From positions 228,099 through 292,098 of the forward strand of contig JACVTC010000182.1 in NCBI GenBank assembly GCA_016946835.1: 64,000 nt of DNA, written 5' to 3'. The notes under the pieces were generated by a model that did not search any database, was not told the DNA's origin, and saw only the letters and a list, made by a program, of their open reading frames with translations. Below are positions 1 to 10,954 of the stretch, piece by piece (positions within the stretch are counted from its first letter, which is position 1; each line of letters opens with the position of its first letter). Position numbers and translations under genes: made by a program. Origin of the DNA: Neocallimastix lanati (nom. inval.) (Eukaryota; Neocallimastigomycota; Neocallimastigomycetes; Neocallimastigales; Neocallimastigaceae).

Positions 1-89
1 AATTAATAAATGAAATAATAAACAAATAAATAAAATTTGTGTGTCTTTTACTTTTATTTTTATTTAATTCTCTAAAACCTTAACATTAT
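1..89. other. AT-rich left edge, host of LTR H3
   Basis: There is no coding signal. The stretch TCTAAAACCTTAAC near position 70 recurs in inverse orientation near 52540, so this is a fragment of a dispersed repeat. It ends in TTAT, which is the left target-site duplication of the next LTR. Confidence 0.4.
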
Positions 90-140
90 TGATAAATAAT
101 GAAATTATAAAATTAAAATAAATAATAAATAATAAATTCT

Positions 141-1192
141 TGTTAAGATAATAACTGAATTTCCATTTAATTCAATTTCAATTTCAATTTCAATAATTCA
201 GTTATTTGAATTTCAATATTAATAATTAATAATATAATAATTATTATTAAAATATTTAGGAATTAGTCTAGGCCAACTAATTGACTAAATATTATTAACA
301 TATTGAAATTAACATATATTAAATAATGATATAAATCAAATATGTGTAGTAACATATTTGTATATTTAATATTAATTATTAAATATTAAATTTATATCTT
401 TTTGATAATAATTATTTTATTTTATTTTATTTCAATATGTATTATTATAATTATAATAATTATAATACTTTATTTCATATAAAATTTATATATTTCTATA
501 TATTAGAATATATAATTAATATATTACCTATTTCTTATAAATAGATTAGATTATTTATATTAGAAATAGAGAACTCTCTTGTAAATTTTTAGGAATTAGA
601 GTTATTATTTTAATCGTACGAATATTATAATTTTATTAATAAAATTTACTAAACTACTATTATTTAAAACCCACTGCTTATAAATTATTGCATATAAAAG
701 TCCCGCATATCAATAATGTAAACACGTGATTGTCATATTAAATTAATTTCTACATATTATATTTTAATTATAAAATATAATATTTAGTTATATTAGATTC
801 TTATATTTTATTTATATTATTTATATTAAATATTTATATTATTATCTTACTTTATATTATCAATATCAAACTTATATTTATACTATTACATATTCATATT
901 AATAATTAATATTTTAATAATTAATTATTTTATATAAATACATGTTTAAATCTTTTGATTAATCCTTTGTAGGATTATTGTAATTTAAATTATAGTAATA
1001 ATTATATAAAATAATAATGTAATAAAATATTATTAAGATTAAATAAAATTTATATTTTAAATAAAAACTTAATTATAAAATTTACTAATAACAATATGTT
1101 TTAAATAAGAGTAAAATTAAATTATTAATTAATTACTATAATTTGGCATCTTGACCTAATCGTTAAGACCAAATTAACACAAAACTTTGACA
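141..1192 (+). mobile_element. solo LTR, family E (copy E1), nested in H3
   Basis: It starts TGTTAAGATAATAACTG and ends AACTTTGACA. Flanks ATTCT at 136-140 and ATTCT at 1193-1197 form a perfect 5-bp target-site duplication, and removing the element restores the family H sequence. The same family lies inverted at 57127-57776 and, truncated, at 57785-58173. U3 carries a CACGTG palindrome near 723 that is conserved in the other copies. It is longer than its 650-bp relative because of the insertion at 329-711. Confidence 0.85.
329..711. mobile_element. insertion of about 383 bp inside LTR E1
   Basis: The other family E copies lack this segment. It is flanked by the 7-bp direct repeat AATAATG (322-328 and 712-718). 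It contains TATAAATAG near 538 followed by a weak CTCTTG...AGAG hairpin, resembling the promoter block of other LTRs here. No long terminal inverted repeat is visible, so the element class is unclear. Confidence 0.5.
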
Positions 1193-2092
1193 ATTCTTAT
1201 ATAACTTTACCCAAAATTAATTCTTTTAGAAGTCCCGAAATCAAATTAAGAAAATTAATTAAAAGAAATAAATGAAAATAAAATAATAATAATTTAATTA
1301 ATCATTAACAATTTTAATTAAAACTAAAATAAATTAATACTTAATATTCTAATAAAATTATAAATAAACAAAATAATAAATTATTTTAATAAATTGTAAA
1401 TAATAAATAAACAAACTTATAAATTTTTCAAAATTAAAATTAAATAGTTGAATAATTTTTAAATTACCTTTTATTTAAAATAATTAATATTTTATTTATC
1501 TTATAACTCAACTTTTATAAACAAATTATAATTAAAACATGTTTATTTTAATACTTTATTTGTAAAAATTTATAACAATTATTTATTTTATTTATTTTAT
1601 TGTTTATAAATGTAAATAGTTTAAAATTATTGAAAACTATAAAAACATGTAAATATTTCTTTTAAATTATTCTTTATTATTAATAATTTCAATAAATGAT
1701 TTTTTACATTTTATTAGTTATTAATAATCAAATTATGATTATTAATAACCTTAATAAATTATTTTATATAGTTGTTAATAATCAAAATTTTTATTATTAA
1801 AATTTAAATAAATTATTATAAATAATAAATATTTTATTTTATTATTTTATTAGTTTTAATAATTATTATTTTTCTTTTATTAATTCAAATAAAAATTAAT
1901 AATTAAATAAATAAAAATTAATATTAAAATAAAACAATTTTTTTTAATAAAACAAATTTTGTGTTCTAATAAAACATATTTAATTTAAATTTCTTAAATT
2001 TTTCTAAAATTTTTCTTAGTATTTATACGTTTATTCACTTCTACAAAATTTAGTTTTTGTAGATTAAGAATATCCAGTATAAATCATTATTG

Positions 2093-2857
2093 TGTAAGAA
2101 ATTAGACTTATTGTTATAAGTCTATATTTCTTAATCCTTAATACTTATAAAATAATTATTAAGTTTACTTAATTTTATAATTAATTAATTATTAATAATG
2201 TAACAAATTTTATTAAATTATATATTAAATTTTATTAAATACATTTTGTATTTATTTTGTATGTATTTCTATATTCGGTTTTTTATCTATTTTTTTTTTA
2301 TTTTTCTTAATTTTATTCATAAGTTAATTCGGTTAAATTGTTAAAGTCTGAATTAATTTAACCGTTTAACTTACGTAATTTAGAACATCGGTTATTAAGG
2401 TTTTTCCATAAAAATGGTTTTACTTAATAATACGATAACCAATAAGTATAGATTATTGGTTGAAATCTTTCCAGGTTTTTCTACTAATCTTTTCCTGGAA
2501 AATATTTTGTTAAGATTAGAAAATTCTTTATTTCTATATTTTAAAATATAAAAAGGACTCTTGAGTTTCCTTTCGAAAATTAAGAGTTATTATTATAAGA
2601 AAAATAATAATAACAATAAAATTTTATAAATTAAAATATAAATAATAATAATAAATTTTTTTTTTATTTTAAAATAATTTTTATTTATTTTTTTATTGGT
2701 AAAATAAAATAAATAAATTAAATTTTCTTATAATAAATTCGATTTTTTTTAATAAAACAAATTTAAAATTTCCCAATTTTAATTATTAATATTATTATTA
2801 AAATAAAATTGTGGATTAGAAATTGCTATAAAAGAATTTTTATTTCAATTTCTAACA
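2093..2857 (+). mobile_element. solo LTR, family K (copy K1)
   Basis: It runs from TGTAAGAAATTAG to TTTCTAACA. TATTG at 2088-2092 and TATTG at 2858-2862 give a perfect 5-bp target-site duplication. The promoter cassette is clear: paired motifs CTAATCTT and AAGATTAG at about 2487-2520, a TATA-like stretch near 2545 and the hairpin CTCTTGAG...AAGAG at 2558-2584. The U5-like part contains repeated AATAAAACAAA. Related to the LTR ending at 5404. Confidence 0.85.
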
Positions 2858-2860
2858 TAT

Positions 2861-3322
2861 TGATACGTGACTACTATAAAAATGATATTTAGGTAGATTC
2901 TTTAGGTTAAAGAAATACTTAAATATTATTGGTCAATAATAATTTTATAGTAATATATATAGTTTTATAATAATAATTTTAAACGGAGAATTCTTTTATT
3001 TATAAGTTTATACTTATGATAAATTGATTCACATAAATAGCTATTTTTATATTTTATTTTAGTATAGTTAAAAAGAGACATTATATATATTTGAGATAAT
3101 TAATTATAATATTTATATAAGAGAATAATAATAATTAATGTATTAATTAATAATTAATAATAAATAAAGAGAACATTAAAAAGATATTTTTATTACTTTA
3201 TTTTGTATTATTGTATGTGTTATTTCTATTTAATATTAGAATATATTATTTTGTCATAATTCCTTATTGTCATTGTCCATAAATAAATATTAATTTAGAT
3301 ACATAAATAAAATATCGTATCA
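2861..3322 (+). mobile_element. solo LTR, family I (copy I1)
   Basis: It starts TGATACGTGAC and ends ATCGTATCA, so TGATACG and CGTATCA are inverted termini. Its flanks are TTAT on the right (3323-3326) and TTAT on the left once the K1 insertion is discounted. A near-identical copy is at 6268-6730, sharing TTTAAACGGAGAATTC. Confidence 0.85.
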
Positions 3323-3381
3323 TTATTGTAAGAAATAATAATAAAATTTTAAATTATAATTATTATTTCTTATATATTAAT

Positions 3382-3512
3382 TGTCACGAATACTAGTGGA
3401 TTTGAGGTTAAATTTCACTATTAGATCAATTGAAATTTAATTTAGTTATTGACAAAAATTATTTTAATTAGATTTTAATTATAGAAATAAATATTAGAAA
3501 CATTAAATAATT
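3382..3512 (+). mobile_element. LTR start fragment, TGTCACGAATACTAG family
   Basis: About 130 bp beginning TGTCACGAATACTAG. The same block begins at 12506 and 23767. Here it ends where it abuts the gag relic in the opposite orientation, so this is a rearrangement junction and not an intact LTR. Confidence 0.6.
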
Positions 3513-4146
3513 AGAAAAAGCAGTTTTTAAACCAGTTAATAATTCATGCATAGAACCTGGTCTAATATTATCCCTATATTTGGTTAAATACCAATTTCTT
3601 GCTGAATCTCTTAAACGAGATTTAACAAAGTTAATTTTTGTTTCTTCAAATAAATATCTGTTCGGGGTAGTCCTAAAAGTCTTCATAGAGTTGGCAAAAC
3701 AGTTCAGTTTCAGATGGTTTTCCTGAAAAGAATCCTGATTCAGGGACTTGAATTAAAGGAGCAAAAATTTTATCTTTCATGATTACATCTCTATCCAAAT
3801 CATAGTTAGTGATAGAAGAATTATTGTCTACTTCATGGGTATCAAGTAGAAGTCTTGGAGTATCAAATCGTTCATATCCTTGTGGTTCGGGGTTGCTAGA
3901 ATTTAATCTTTGGCTTATATTTTCAATTATATCGGTTATATTATTTAATTTAGCTTCTAGTTGTTCATGATAGCTGCTAAAATCTTTATGAGAAGCAAAG
4001 TTTGTTTGTACACCATCAATAATATCAACAGCAGTCTTAGTAGCATCTTGTCTAAGTTGTTCAACTTCTTCAGTTATAGGAATTCCAGAGGTAGAAGTGG
4101 TAGCTTTAAAAGAATTTTCAAACATCTTAAGGTAACCAGAAAACAA
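3513..4146 (-). pseudogene. Ty3/gypsy gag fragment, frameshifted
   Basis: Relic of a gypsy gag (capsid precursor). Read on the minus strand from the ATG at 4146, 157 codons include an FFSGKPSETELFCQLYEDF segment and then stop. The reading continues in another frame with KINFVKSRLRDSARNWYL and ends at AFSN. The same landmarks occur in order in the intact gag at 35875-36957 (FFSGDTKETDLFCQLCED, KINFIKSRLRDGARNWYL, AFSN), which fixes the identity. The C-terminal half is replaced by an oppositely oriented LTR fragment. One frameshift and one truncation make it non-functional. Confidence 0.85.
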
Positions 4147-4560
4147 TTGGTAAGATTATTGTAAAATAAATATTGATTGATTAGGTAAGATTATAATTAA
4201 ATCTTATTGAGTGGTAGGTTAGATTCTTGCTATATCTTTCCTAGTTTGGGTTAAATTGGTCAGGTCAAGATGTTCTTATTAATTATAACAATTTAATTAA
4301 ATTTAAATAAAAAATAACACACACATAGTTTTACAATTAAGAATTCAATCTTTAAGATTTATATTTTATTAGAACTTTATTTAATATATATTTTAATAAT
4401 AAAATTAACTAAGATTAATATAAGGAATTATTATTGTTATAATTAATAAGAACATCTTGAACTGACCAAATTAACCCAAACTAGGAAAGATATAGCAAGA
4501 ATCTAACCTACCACTCAATAAGATTTAACTATAATCTTACTTAATCAATCAATATTTTTT
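4147..4560. repeat. head-to-head inverted retrotransposon leader (snapback palindrome)
   Basis: The leader between LTR and gag (landmarks CTTGACCTGACC, CCAAACTAGG, AGATATAGCAAGAATC) is present twice in opposite orientation, at about 4147-4290 (minus) and 4437-4560 (plus). About 146 bp of U5-like LTR sequence with ACACACACA lies between them. The same leader, uninverted, occurs at about 13632-13720 and 28466-28560. A transcript or single strand through it could fold back over more than 100 bp. Confidence 0.75.
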
Positions 4561-5404
4561 TACATTAATATATTAAAAATTAATAATTAGAAATACATTA
4601 TTTTTACATTATCATTATTTGTTTTGTAACAATGTACAATAACTATTACATGTAAAATTATTTTAAAATTAGGAGTAGTTAACCAATTAATAGTTAAATA
4701 TAATTATTAATAATTTATTAATATTATTTAATATTTTATTCATTATAATTATTATTTAAAATTTTGGACATTTTAGATGTAATCAAAAATTATTTAAAAT
4801 TTTTCATAACAAAAATTTTTTTTTTCTAAATTTGGACAAATTTATTCAATTTTTAATTTTTTTTTATTAATTATTTTGGACATTTAATTAAAATTATTTA
4901 TTATAAAATTAATTAGAAAATCGATCTTTAAGGTTTTCCCGAATACTGATTGGTATCGGTTTTACTTAAATGATCCGATGATTAATGTGTTTAGAATATT
5001 AATCGAAACTTATTAAGGTTTTTCTTCTAATCTTTTCCTAAATAAGAAATTTGTTAAGATTAGACAATATTTAATTTAAAATTTTGTAAAAGTATAAATA
5101 GAGACTCTTAAGTTCTTTTTAAGAAATTAAGAGTAATTATTATAAGAAAAATAATAATAACAATAACATTTTATTAATTAAAATATTAATAATAATAATA
5201 AATTTTTTTGAAAATAATTTTTATTTACTTTTTTTTTAGTAAAATAAAACAAATAAATAAATAAATTAAATTTTCTTTTAATAAACTCGATTTTTTTAAT
5301 AAAACAAATTTAAAATTTCCCAATTTTAGTTAATAATATTATTATTATAATAAAATTGTGGATTAAAAATTGCTATAAAAGAATTTTTATTTCAATTTCT
5401 AACA
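4561..5404 (+). mobile_element. LTR, family K (copy K2), left edge uncertain
   Basis: The last 490 bp match K1 closely and end TTTCTAACA at 5404. The cassette is present: TCTAATCTT...AAGATTAGA at about 5027-5070, TATAAATAG near 5094 and the hairpin CTCTTAAG...TTAAGAG at 5105-5133. I could not place the left end or a target-site duplication, so the start is approximate. Confidence 0.65.
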
Positions 5405-5408
5405 CTTA

Positions 5409-6263
5409 TGATACAAGGTATCACTAAATACCTTGTATTTCCTATTAAATACTCTTAATAATAATATAATAAAAATTATTATTAAATATTCGAATAAAAA
5501 TCTTTTATTAATACTAAATATAATAAAAATTATTATTAAATATTCTTATTAATTCTTTTATTAATATTAAATATAATAAAAATTATTACTAAATATTCTT
5601 ATTAAAAATTATATATAATTTAAATCATTACTAATTCTTATTTTTATATTAAGTATAATAAAAACCTATTTCAATAAATATTAGATATAAAATACAGAAT
5701 TATAAGTTTCTGTATAATATTTTCTAAACCTTTGAAATAAACTAAAAATAAAACAAAAATCAAAAATAAATTAAATCTTTATCAAAATAAAAATGAATTA
5801 AAATACAGAAGAATTTCAATAATAAAAATGATCTAAAATACAGAAAATATCAATTCTGTATGATTCTCTCTCTGAAAACAATATCAAGAAGAAGCTACCG
5901 CCCGGAATGCCCTTCGTGATACAATCTCTAAATTAATTTTTATATTTTTATTTAATAAATATTATTTTTTATTAAAATAATTTAAAATAATAGTTAAAAA
6001 TTAAAATAAAATAGTTATAATAGTTTTTTTTTATAAAGAATATATTAATAATAAATAAAATGTATTAAAATTAAAGTATAAAAAGAAGAATAAATTTCTT
6101 TCTTTTTAATACTTGGAACAAATAATTTTAATTTTAAATTTAAATAAAGAATATTTTAAAAATTAATCTTTTTTTTTGTTTGCAAATTTATTTTTATCAT
6201 TATGTGTTAATATTTATTTTTTTTGTTTTGAATATCTTAGTGTTTCAACCCCAGCCCGTATCA
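5409..6263 (+). mobile_element. solo LTR, family J (copy J1)
   Basis: It starts TGATACAAGG and ends CAGCCCGTATCA. CTTA at 5405-5408 and CTTA at 6264-6267 give a 4-bp target-site duplication. It contains the unusually GC-rich segment AAGCTACCGCCCGGAATGCC near 5892, conserved in the inverted copy at 46379-47790. Sense strand is tentative, based on a U5-like ATTATGTGTTAAT near the right end. The palindrome ACAAGGTATcactaATACCTTGT lies at its left end. Confidence 0.85.
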
Positions 6264-6267
6264 CTTA

Positions 6268-6730
6268 TGATAAGTGACCACTATAAATATGATATTTAGG
6301 TAGATTCTTTAGGTTAAAGAAATACTTAAATATTATTGGTCAGTAATAATTTTATAACAATATATATAATTTTATATTAATAATTTTAAACGGAGAATTC
6401 TTTTATTTATAAGTTTATACTTAGATAAATTAATTCACATAAATAGCTATTTTTATATTTTATTTTAATATAGTTAAAAAGAGATATTATATATATTTGA
6501 GATAATTAATTATAATATCTATATAAGAGAATAATAATAATAATTGATGTAATAATTAATAATTAATAATAAATAAAGAGAATATTAAAAAGATATATTT
6601 ATTACTTTATTTTGTATTATTGTATGTATTATTTCTATTTAATATTAGAATATATTATTTTGTCATAATTCCTTATTGTCATTGCCCATAAATAAATATT
6701 AATTTAGATACATAAATAAATATCGTATCA
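6268..6730 (+). mobile_element. solo LTR, family I (copy I2)
   Basis: It runs from TGATAAGTGACC to ATCGTATCA and is nearly collinear with I1 over its whole length. CTTA at 6264-6267 and at 6731-6734 form the 4-bp target-site duplication, which is shared with its neighbour J1. It is a serial insertion at one target. Confidence 0.85.
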
Positions 6731-6734
6731 CTTA

Positions 6735-7684
6735 TGATAAGCAATAAAATTATAAAATTAAAATAAATAATAAATAATAAATTCTTATTTAACTTATCCC
6801 AAAAACTAATTCATTCTAAAAACGAAATCCATTTTAAAAAAAATTTAATTAAATAAAAATAAAAATAAAATAATAACAATCTAATTAATCATTAACAATT
6901 TTAATTAAAACTAAAATAAATTAATAATTAATATTCTTCTAAAATTACAAATAAATAAAATAATAAACAAATTTAATAAATTGTAAATAATAAATAAACA
7001 AATTTATATACATTTCAAAATTAAAATTAAATAGCTGAATAATCTTTAAATTACCCTTTATTTAAAATAATTAATATTTTATTTATTTTATAATTCAACT
7101 TTTATAAAAAAAATTATAATTAAAACTTGTTTATTTTAATATTTTATTTGTAAATATTTATAACAATTATTTATTTTATTTATTTTATTGTTTATAAAAA
7201 TTAATAATTTAAAATTATTGAAAAATATAAAAACATGTAAATATTTCTTATAAATTATTCTTTATTATTAATAATATCAACAAATTATTTTATATAGTCT
7301 ATTAGTTATTAATAATCAAATTATGATTATTAATAATTTTAATAAATTATTTTATATATTTTATTAGTTTATTAATTGTTAATAATCAAATTTTTATTAT
7401 TAAAATTTAAATAAATTATGATAGATAATAAATAATTTTATGTTATTATTTTATTAGTTTTAATAATTATTTTTCTTTTATTAATTTAAATAAAAATTAA
7501 TAATTAAATAAATAAAGATTAATATTAAAATAAAACAATCTTTTTAATAAAACAATTTTGTGTTTCTAATAAAACATATTTATTTTAAATTTCTTAAATT
7601 TTTCTTATTCTGTTTAGTATTTATACCCTTATTCACTTCTACAAAATTTAATTTTTGTAGATTAAGAATATCCCGTATAAATCA
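6735..7684 (+). mobile_element. LTR, family H (copy H2)
   Basis: It starts TGATAAGCAATAAAAT and ends CCGTATAAATCA, collinear with H1 and H3. The left flank is CTTA; the right flank is TTTT, so the target-site duplication is not preserved and the copy may be a product of recombination. No internal domain. Confidence 0.8.
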
Positions 7685-7701
7685 TTTTTCTAATGTGTCA
7701 C

Positions 7702-8422
7702 TGATACGATACCACTATAAAAATAAGATTTAGGTAAAAAAAAATGTAGGTTAGAAATAATGTATAAATATTAATGGTTATAATAATTAAAATAATTTAT
7801 ATATAGTTATTCAAATAGTTATTATTAAAAGTATGGTTAATTCTTTTATCATAATTAAAATAGATAAATTTTATTATTAATGATTCTATTATTATGATAA
7901 TAAATTAATTCATCATTATTATTAATAAGTTTTATTTTATATTTTAAATATTATTTTGAAAATTATATAGTTTTAGGAATAATATTATAAATATTGATAA
8001 TTATATTTTATTTAGGAATAATATTTTAAATATTAATAGTTAAATATATTTAATAATGAAATTGTATTTTTAAATAAAGTTATTAGGAAATTAATAATTT
8101 AAGAGATATGCTTATAATTGTAAAAATAATTATTTAATATTATATTTTTATTAAACATATCTCTTAAATTATTAATTTCTTAATAATATTAAATAATTAT
8201 TTTTACAATTATATAAAATTAAGAAAATGTAATAATAAATATTTATATATGTAAAGATAAAATAATAAAAATAAATAAAGAATAAAATATTATTATAAAA
8301 CATTATTATTATGAATTATTTTCTTATAATTTATTAGAATATATTATTGTGTCATAATTCCCTAGAGAAACGACCAACTAAATTAATAATTCGATATTGA
8401 ATATTTTAAATGTTCTGTATCA
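7702..8422 (+). mobile_element. LTR-like repeat N1 with interlocked inverted repeats
   Basis: It starts TGATACGATACC and ends TTCTGTATCA, giving TGATAC and GTATCA termini like families I and J. The start shares a CCACTATAAA motif with family I. No target-site duplication was found. Positions 8087-8213 hold two perfect interlocking inverted repeats of 24 and 31 bp. Orientation is assumed from its resemblance to family I. Confidence 0.6.
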
Positions 8423-8891
8423 TTTTTTGAATGTGTGACCACTATAAATATGGTATTTCATTTTTTTTTGGGGCTTGAACATTTATTTCAAATAAACCTA
8501 TTAAAAAAAAAAAAAAAAAAAAAGTAACCAATTTATATTTATTTCTATTATTATTTATTTATTTTTTATTTATTTATAATTGTTTATAAAAAAAAATTAA
8601 AAAAAAAAATAAAAATATTTTTTTTAAATTATTTTAAATACTTTATTTTTTTTTTTTTATAAATAAAAATCTAATTTTAAAAAGATATTGCCAATAACGC
8701 AAAATTTAATTTCATTTGATCGATTAGTGAATTTCATTTTGAAATCTATTAATATTGAGATAATAATTTTATGTCACAAATAATAATTAAGTATTTTAAA
8801 AAAAAAAAAAAAAAATTGTTCATATCATTGGTGGAAAAAAATAGGTACTCGTAGAAGGACTTAAATATTTTTTATAAAATAAAAAAAAGAA
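8423..8891. other. AT-rich intergenic stretch
   Basis: I see no gene. It holds a GTGACCACTATAAATATGGTATTTCA-like block (8434-8459) that recurs near 14555, long A runs near 8503 and 8800, and just before the tRNA-Arg 3' end a run of A (T in the minus-strand transcript) that fits an RNA polymerase III terminator. Confidence 0.5.
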
Positions 8892-8965
8892 CACTCACGG
8901 CGGGACTTGAACCCGCAATCTTCAGATTAGAAGTCTGACGCCCTATCCGATTAGGCTACACGAGC
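8892..8965 (-). tRNA. tRNA-Arg(UCU)
   Basis: The minus strand folds into a full cloverleaf of 74 nt without an intron. The acceptor stem is GCTCGTG with CGTGAGT (with G-U pairs), the anticodon stem is TCAGA/TCTGA with loop CTTCTAA, so the anticodon is UCU, and the T arm is GCGGG TTCAAGT CCCGC. It reads AGA. An eight-T run lies directly downstream on the minus strand, a typical Pol III terminator. Its 5' end is only 14 nt from the 3' end of tRNA-Asn. Confidence 0.96.
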
Positions 8966-8979
8966 ATTTATGAATGAAG

Positions 8980-9053
8980 CGCTCCTAGGTGGGCTTGAAC
9001 CACCAACCTCTCGGTTAACAGCCGAACGCGCTAGCCAATTGCGCCATAAGAGC
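8980..9053 (-). tRNA. tRNA-Asn(GUU)
   Basis: 74-nt intronless cloverleaf on the minus strand. Acceptor GCTCTTA pairs with TAGGAGC, anticodon stem TTCGG/CCGAG encloses CTGTTAA (anticodon GUU), T arm GGTGG TTCAAGC CCACC. The 14-nt spacer to tRNA-Arg has no T run, so both tRNAs are probably made from one precursor. LTR H1 begins 14 nt upstream of its 5' end. Confidence 0.96.
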
Positions 9054-9067
9054 TCTTCCTTAGCCTT

Positions 9068-10103
9068 TGATAAATAACAAAATTATTAAATTAAAATAAA
9101 TAATAAAAAAACAAATTCTGTCTAACTTAACCCAAAAATTAATCCATTCTAAACAAAAAATTAAATCCATATTTAAGAAAAATTAATTAAATAAAAATAA
9201 TTAAAATAAAATAATAATAATTTAATTAATCATTAATAATTTTAATTAAAAACTAAAATAAATTAATAAATGATATTTTTCTAAGATTACAAATAAACAA
9301 AATAATAAACAAATTTAATAAATTATAAATAACAAATAAACAAACTTATAAACATCGCAAAATTAAAATTAAATAGTTAAATAATTTTTTAAGTTACTTT
9401 TATTTAAAATAATGATTATTTTATTTATTTTATAACTCAACTTTTATAAACAAATTGTAATTAAAATAACATTTTAAAACTTATCTTTATTAACATTTTA
9501 ATTGTAAATATTGTTTAATTTAATAATAAATTATTCTTTATTTCTCTTTTATTAATTTTATTATTTTTAATGTAAATAGTTTAAAATCAAAGAAAAATAT
9601 AAAAACATGTAAATATTTCTTATAAATTATTCTTTATTATTAATTAGTTAATAAATTATTATAAATATTTTATTAGTTTTAATAATCAAAAAGTATGATT
9701 ATTAATTATTTAATAAATTATTATAGATATTTTATTAGTTTTTAATAATCAATTTTTTATGATTATTAATTAGTTAATAAATTATTATAAATATTTTATT
9801 AGTTATTAATAATCAATTTTATTATTAAAATTTAAAATAAATTAGTATAAATAATAAATATTTCATTTTATTATTTTATTAGTTTTTAACGATTATTTTA
9901 TTAATTTAAACAAAATTAATTATTAAATAAATAAAGATTAATATTAAAATAAAAATAAATTTTTTTAATAAAACATTTTTGTGTTTAATAATAAAACATA
10001 TTTATTTTTAAATTCCTTAAATCAATTTTTATTCAGTATTTATCCTTTTATTCACTTCTGCAAAATTTAATTTTTGTAGATTAAGAATATTAGGTATAAA
10101 TCA
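9068..10103 (+). mobile_element. solo LTR, family H (copy H1), adjacent to tRNA-Asn
   Basis: It starts TGATAAATAACAAAAT and ends GGTATAAATCA. CCTT at 9064-9067 and CCTT at 10104-10107 give a 4-bp target-site duplication. The LTR 5' end faces the tRNA and the element points away. The 14-nt spacing places the insertion at the expected Pol III start site. Confidence 0.88.
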
Positions 10104-10949
10104 CCTTTTGGTAAAGAACGAACATATAATGGATTATTAATTAGAATTTCAACTTACTTTAGAATCCATTATATTATTCTTTACTTAATATTACTTTACT
10201 ATATTTTCTATACTAAAATATTTTCTAAATATATTTATTTTTTTTATATTTTTATTAAAAGTTTCTAAAATATTATCAATAATTTTATATTTTTATTATT
10301 AATATCAATATCTATAATTTAACCTTAAATTTTATTATTTTATTAAAGTGTTTATTATCAATATTAATATTTTATTTTTATTTTCAAATATATTATTATA
10401 TTATTATTATATTGTATCAATATTAAACTTGTATTCTTTTTAGTATTTTATTTTATTTTTAAATTGATTATTTTATATTTTTATTCCCCACAAATAAAAT
10501 CAAATCTTAATTGATTAATAATAAATATTAAATATATTATAGTTTTTAAATTTATTTTATATAAAATATAAGAATATTATATTAACATTCTTGATTAAAA
10601 TAACTTTATTTTTCTTTAAAATCTTTTTAAATTTTGTTTGTTACTTTTCGTATATATTAAATAATTTAGTTTTAGTATATGAAAAATAATATAAAATTAT
10701 GTAAACAAAATTTATTAAAATAAAAATACTTATGAATTAGTTAATTTAAATTAATATAAAATTTTAAGTAATTAGTAATAGTAAATATTTTTTTTTAAAT
10801 ATGATAATAAAATGTAGAAAGGCTTTACATATTTATTTTTTTTCAAAAAGTATAAATAAGTGAAGTTTTTCAATAATTAAAATGTAGACAGAAAAAATAT
10901 TAAAAATAAATAATTAAATAAAATTCTAATAAAACCCGAACCATAACAC
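10104..10949. other. AT-rich repeat remnant between LTRs
   Basis: No gene seen. It begins TTGGTAAAGAACGAA, a block repeated at about 12455 (TTGGTAAAGAATGAA), and contains an imperfect palindrome around AATGGATT...AATCCATT at 10129-10171. It is probably a degraded LTR. The right end is AACCCGAACCATAAC. Confidence 0.4.
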
Positions 10950-10954
10950 TTTTG

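Larger units (their letters stand above)
90..2086 (+). mobile_element. solo LTR, family H (copy H3), split by nested LTR E1
   Basis: The element starts TGATAAATAATG and ends AGTATAAATCA, giving TGAT...ATCA termini. It is flanked by TTAT at 86-89 and TTAT at 2087-2090, a 4-bp target-site duplication. Its body matches the LTRs at 6735-7684, 9068-10103 and, inverted, 54052-55215; the shared end block is TTTTTGTAGATTAAGAATA. About 1050 bp of its length is the E1 insertion. There is no internal region, so it is a recombination product (solo LTR) of a retrotransposon whose body is not seen here. Confidence 0.8.
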
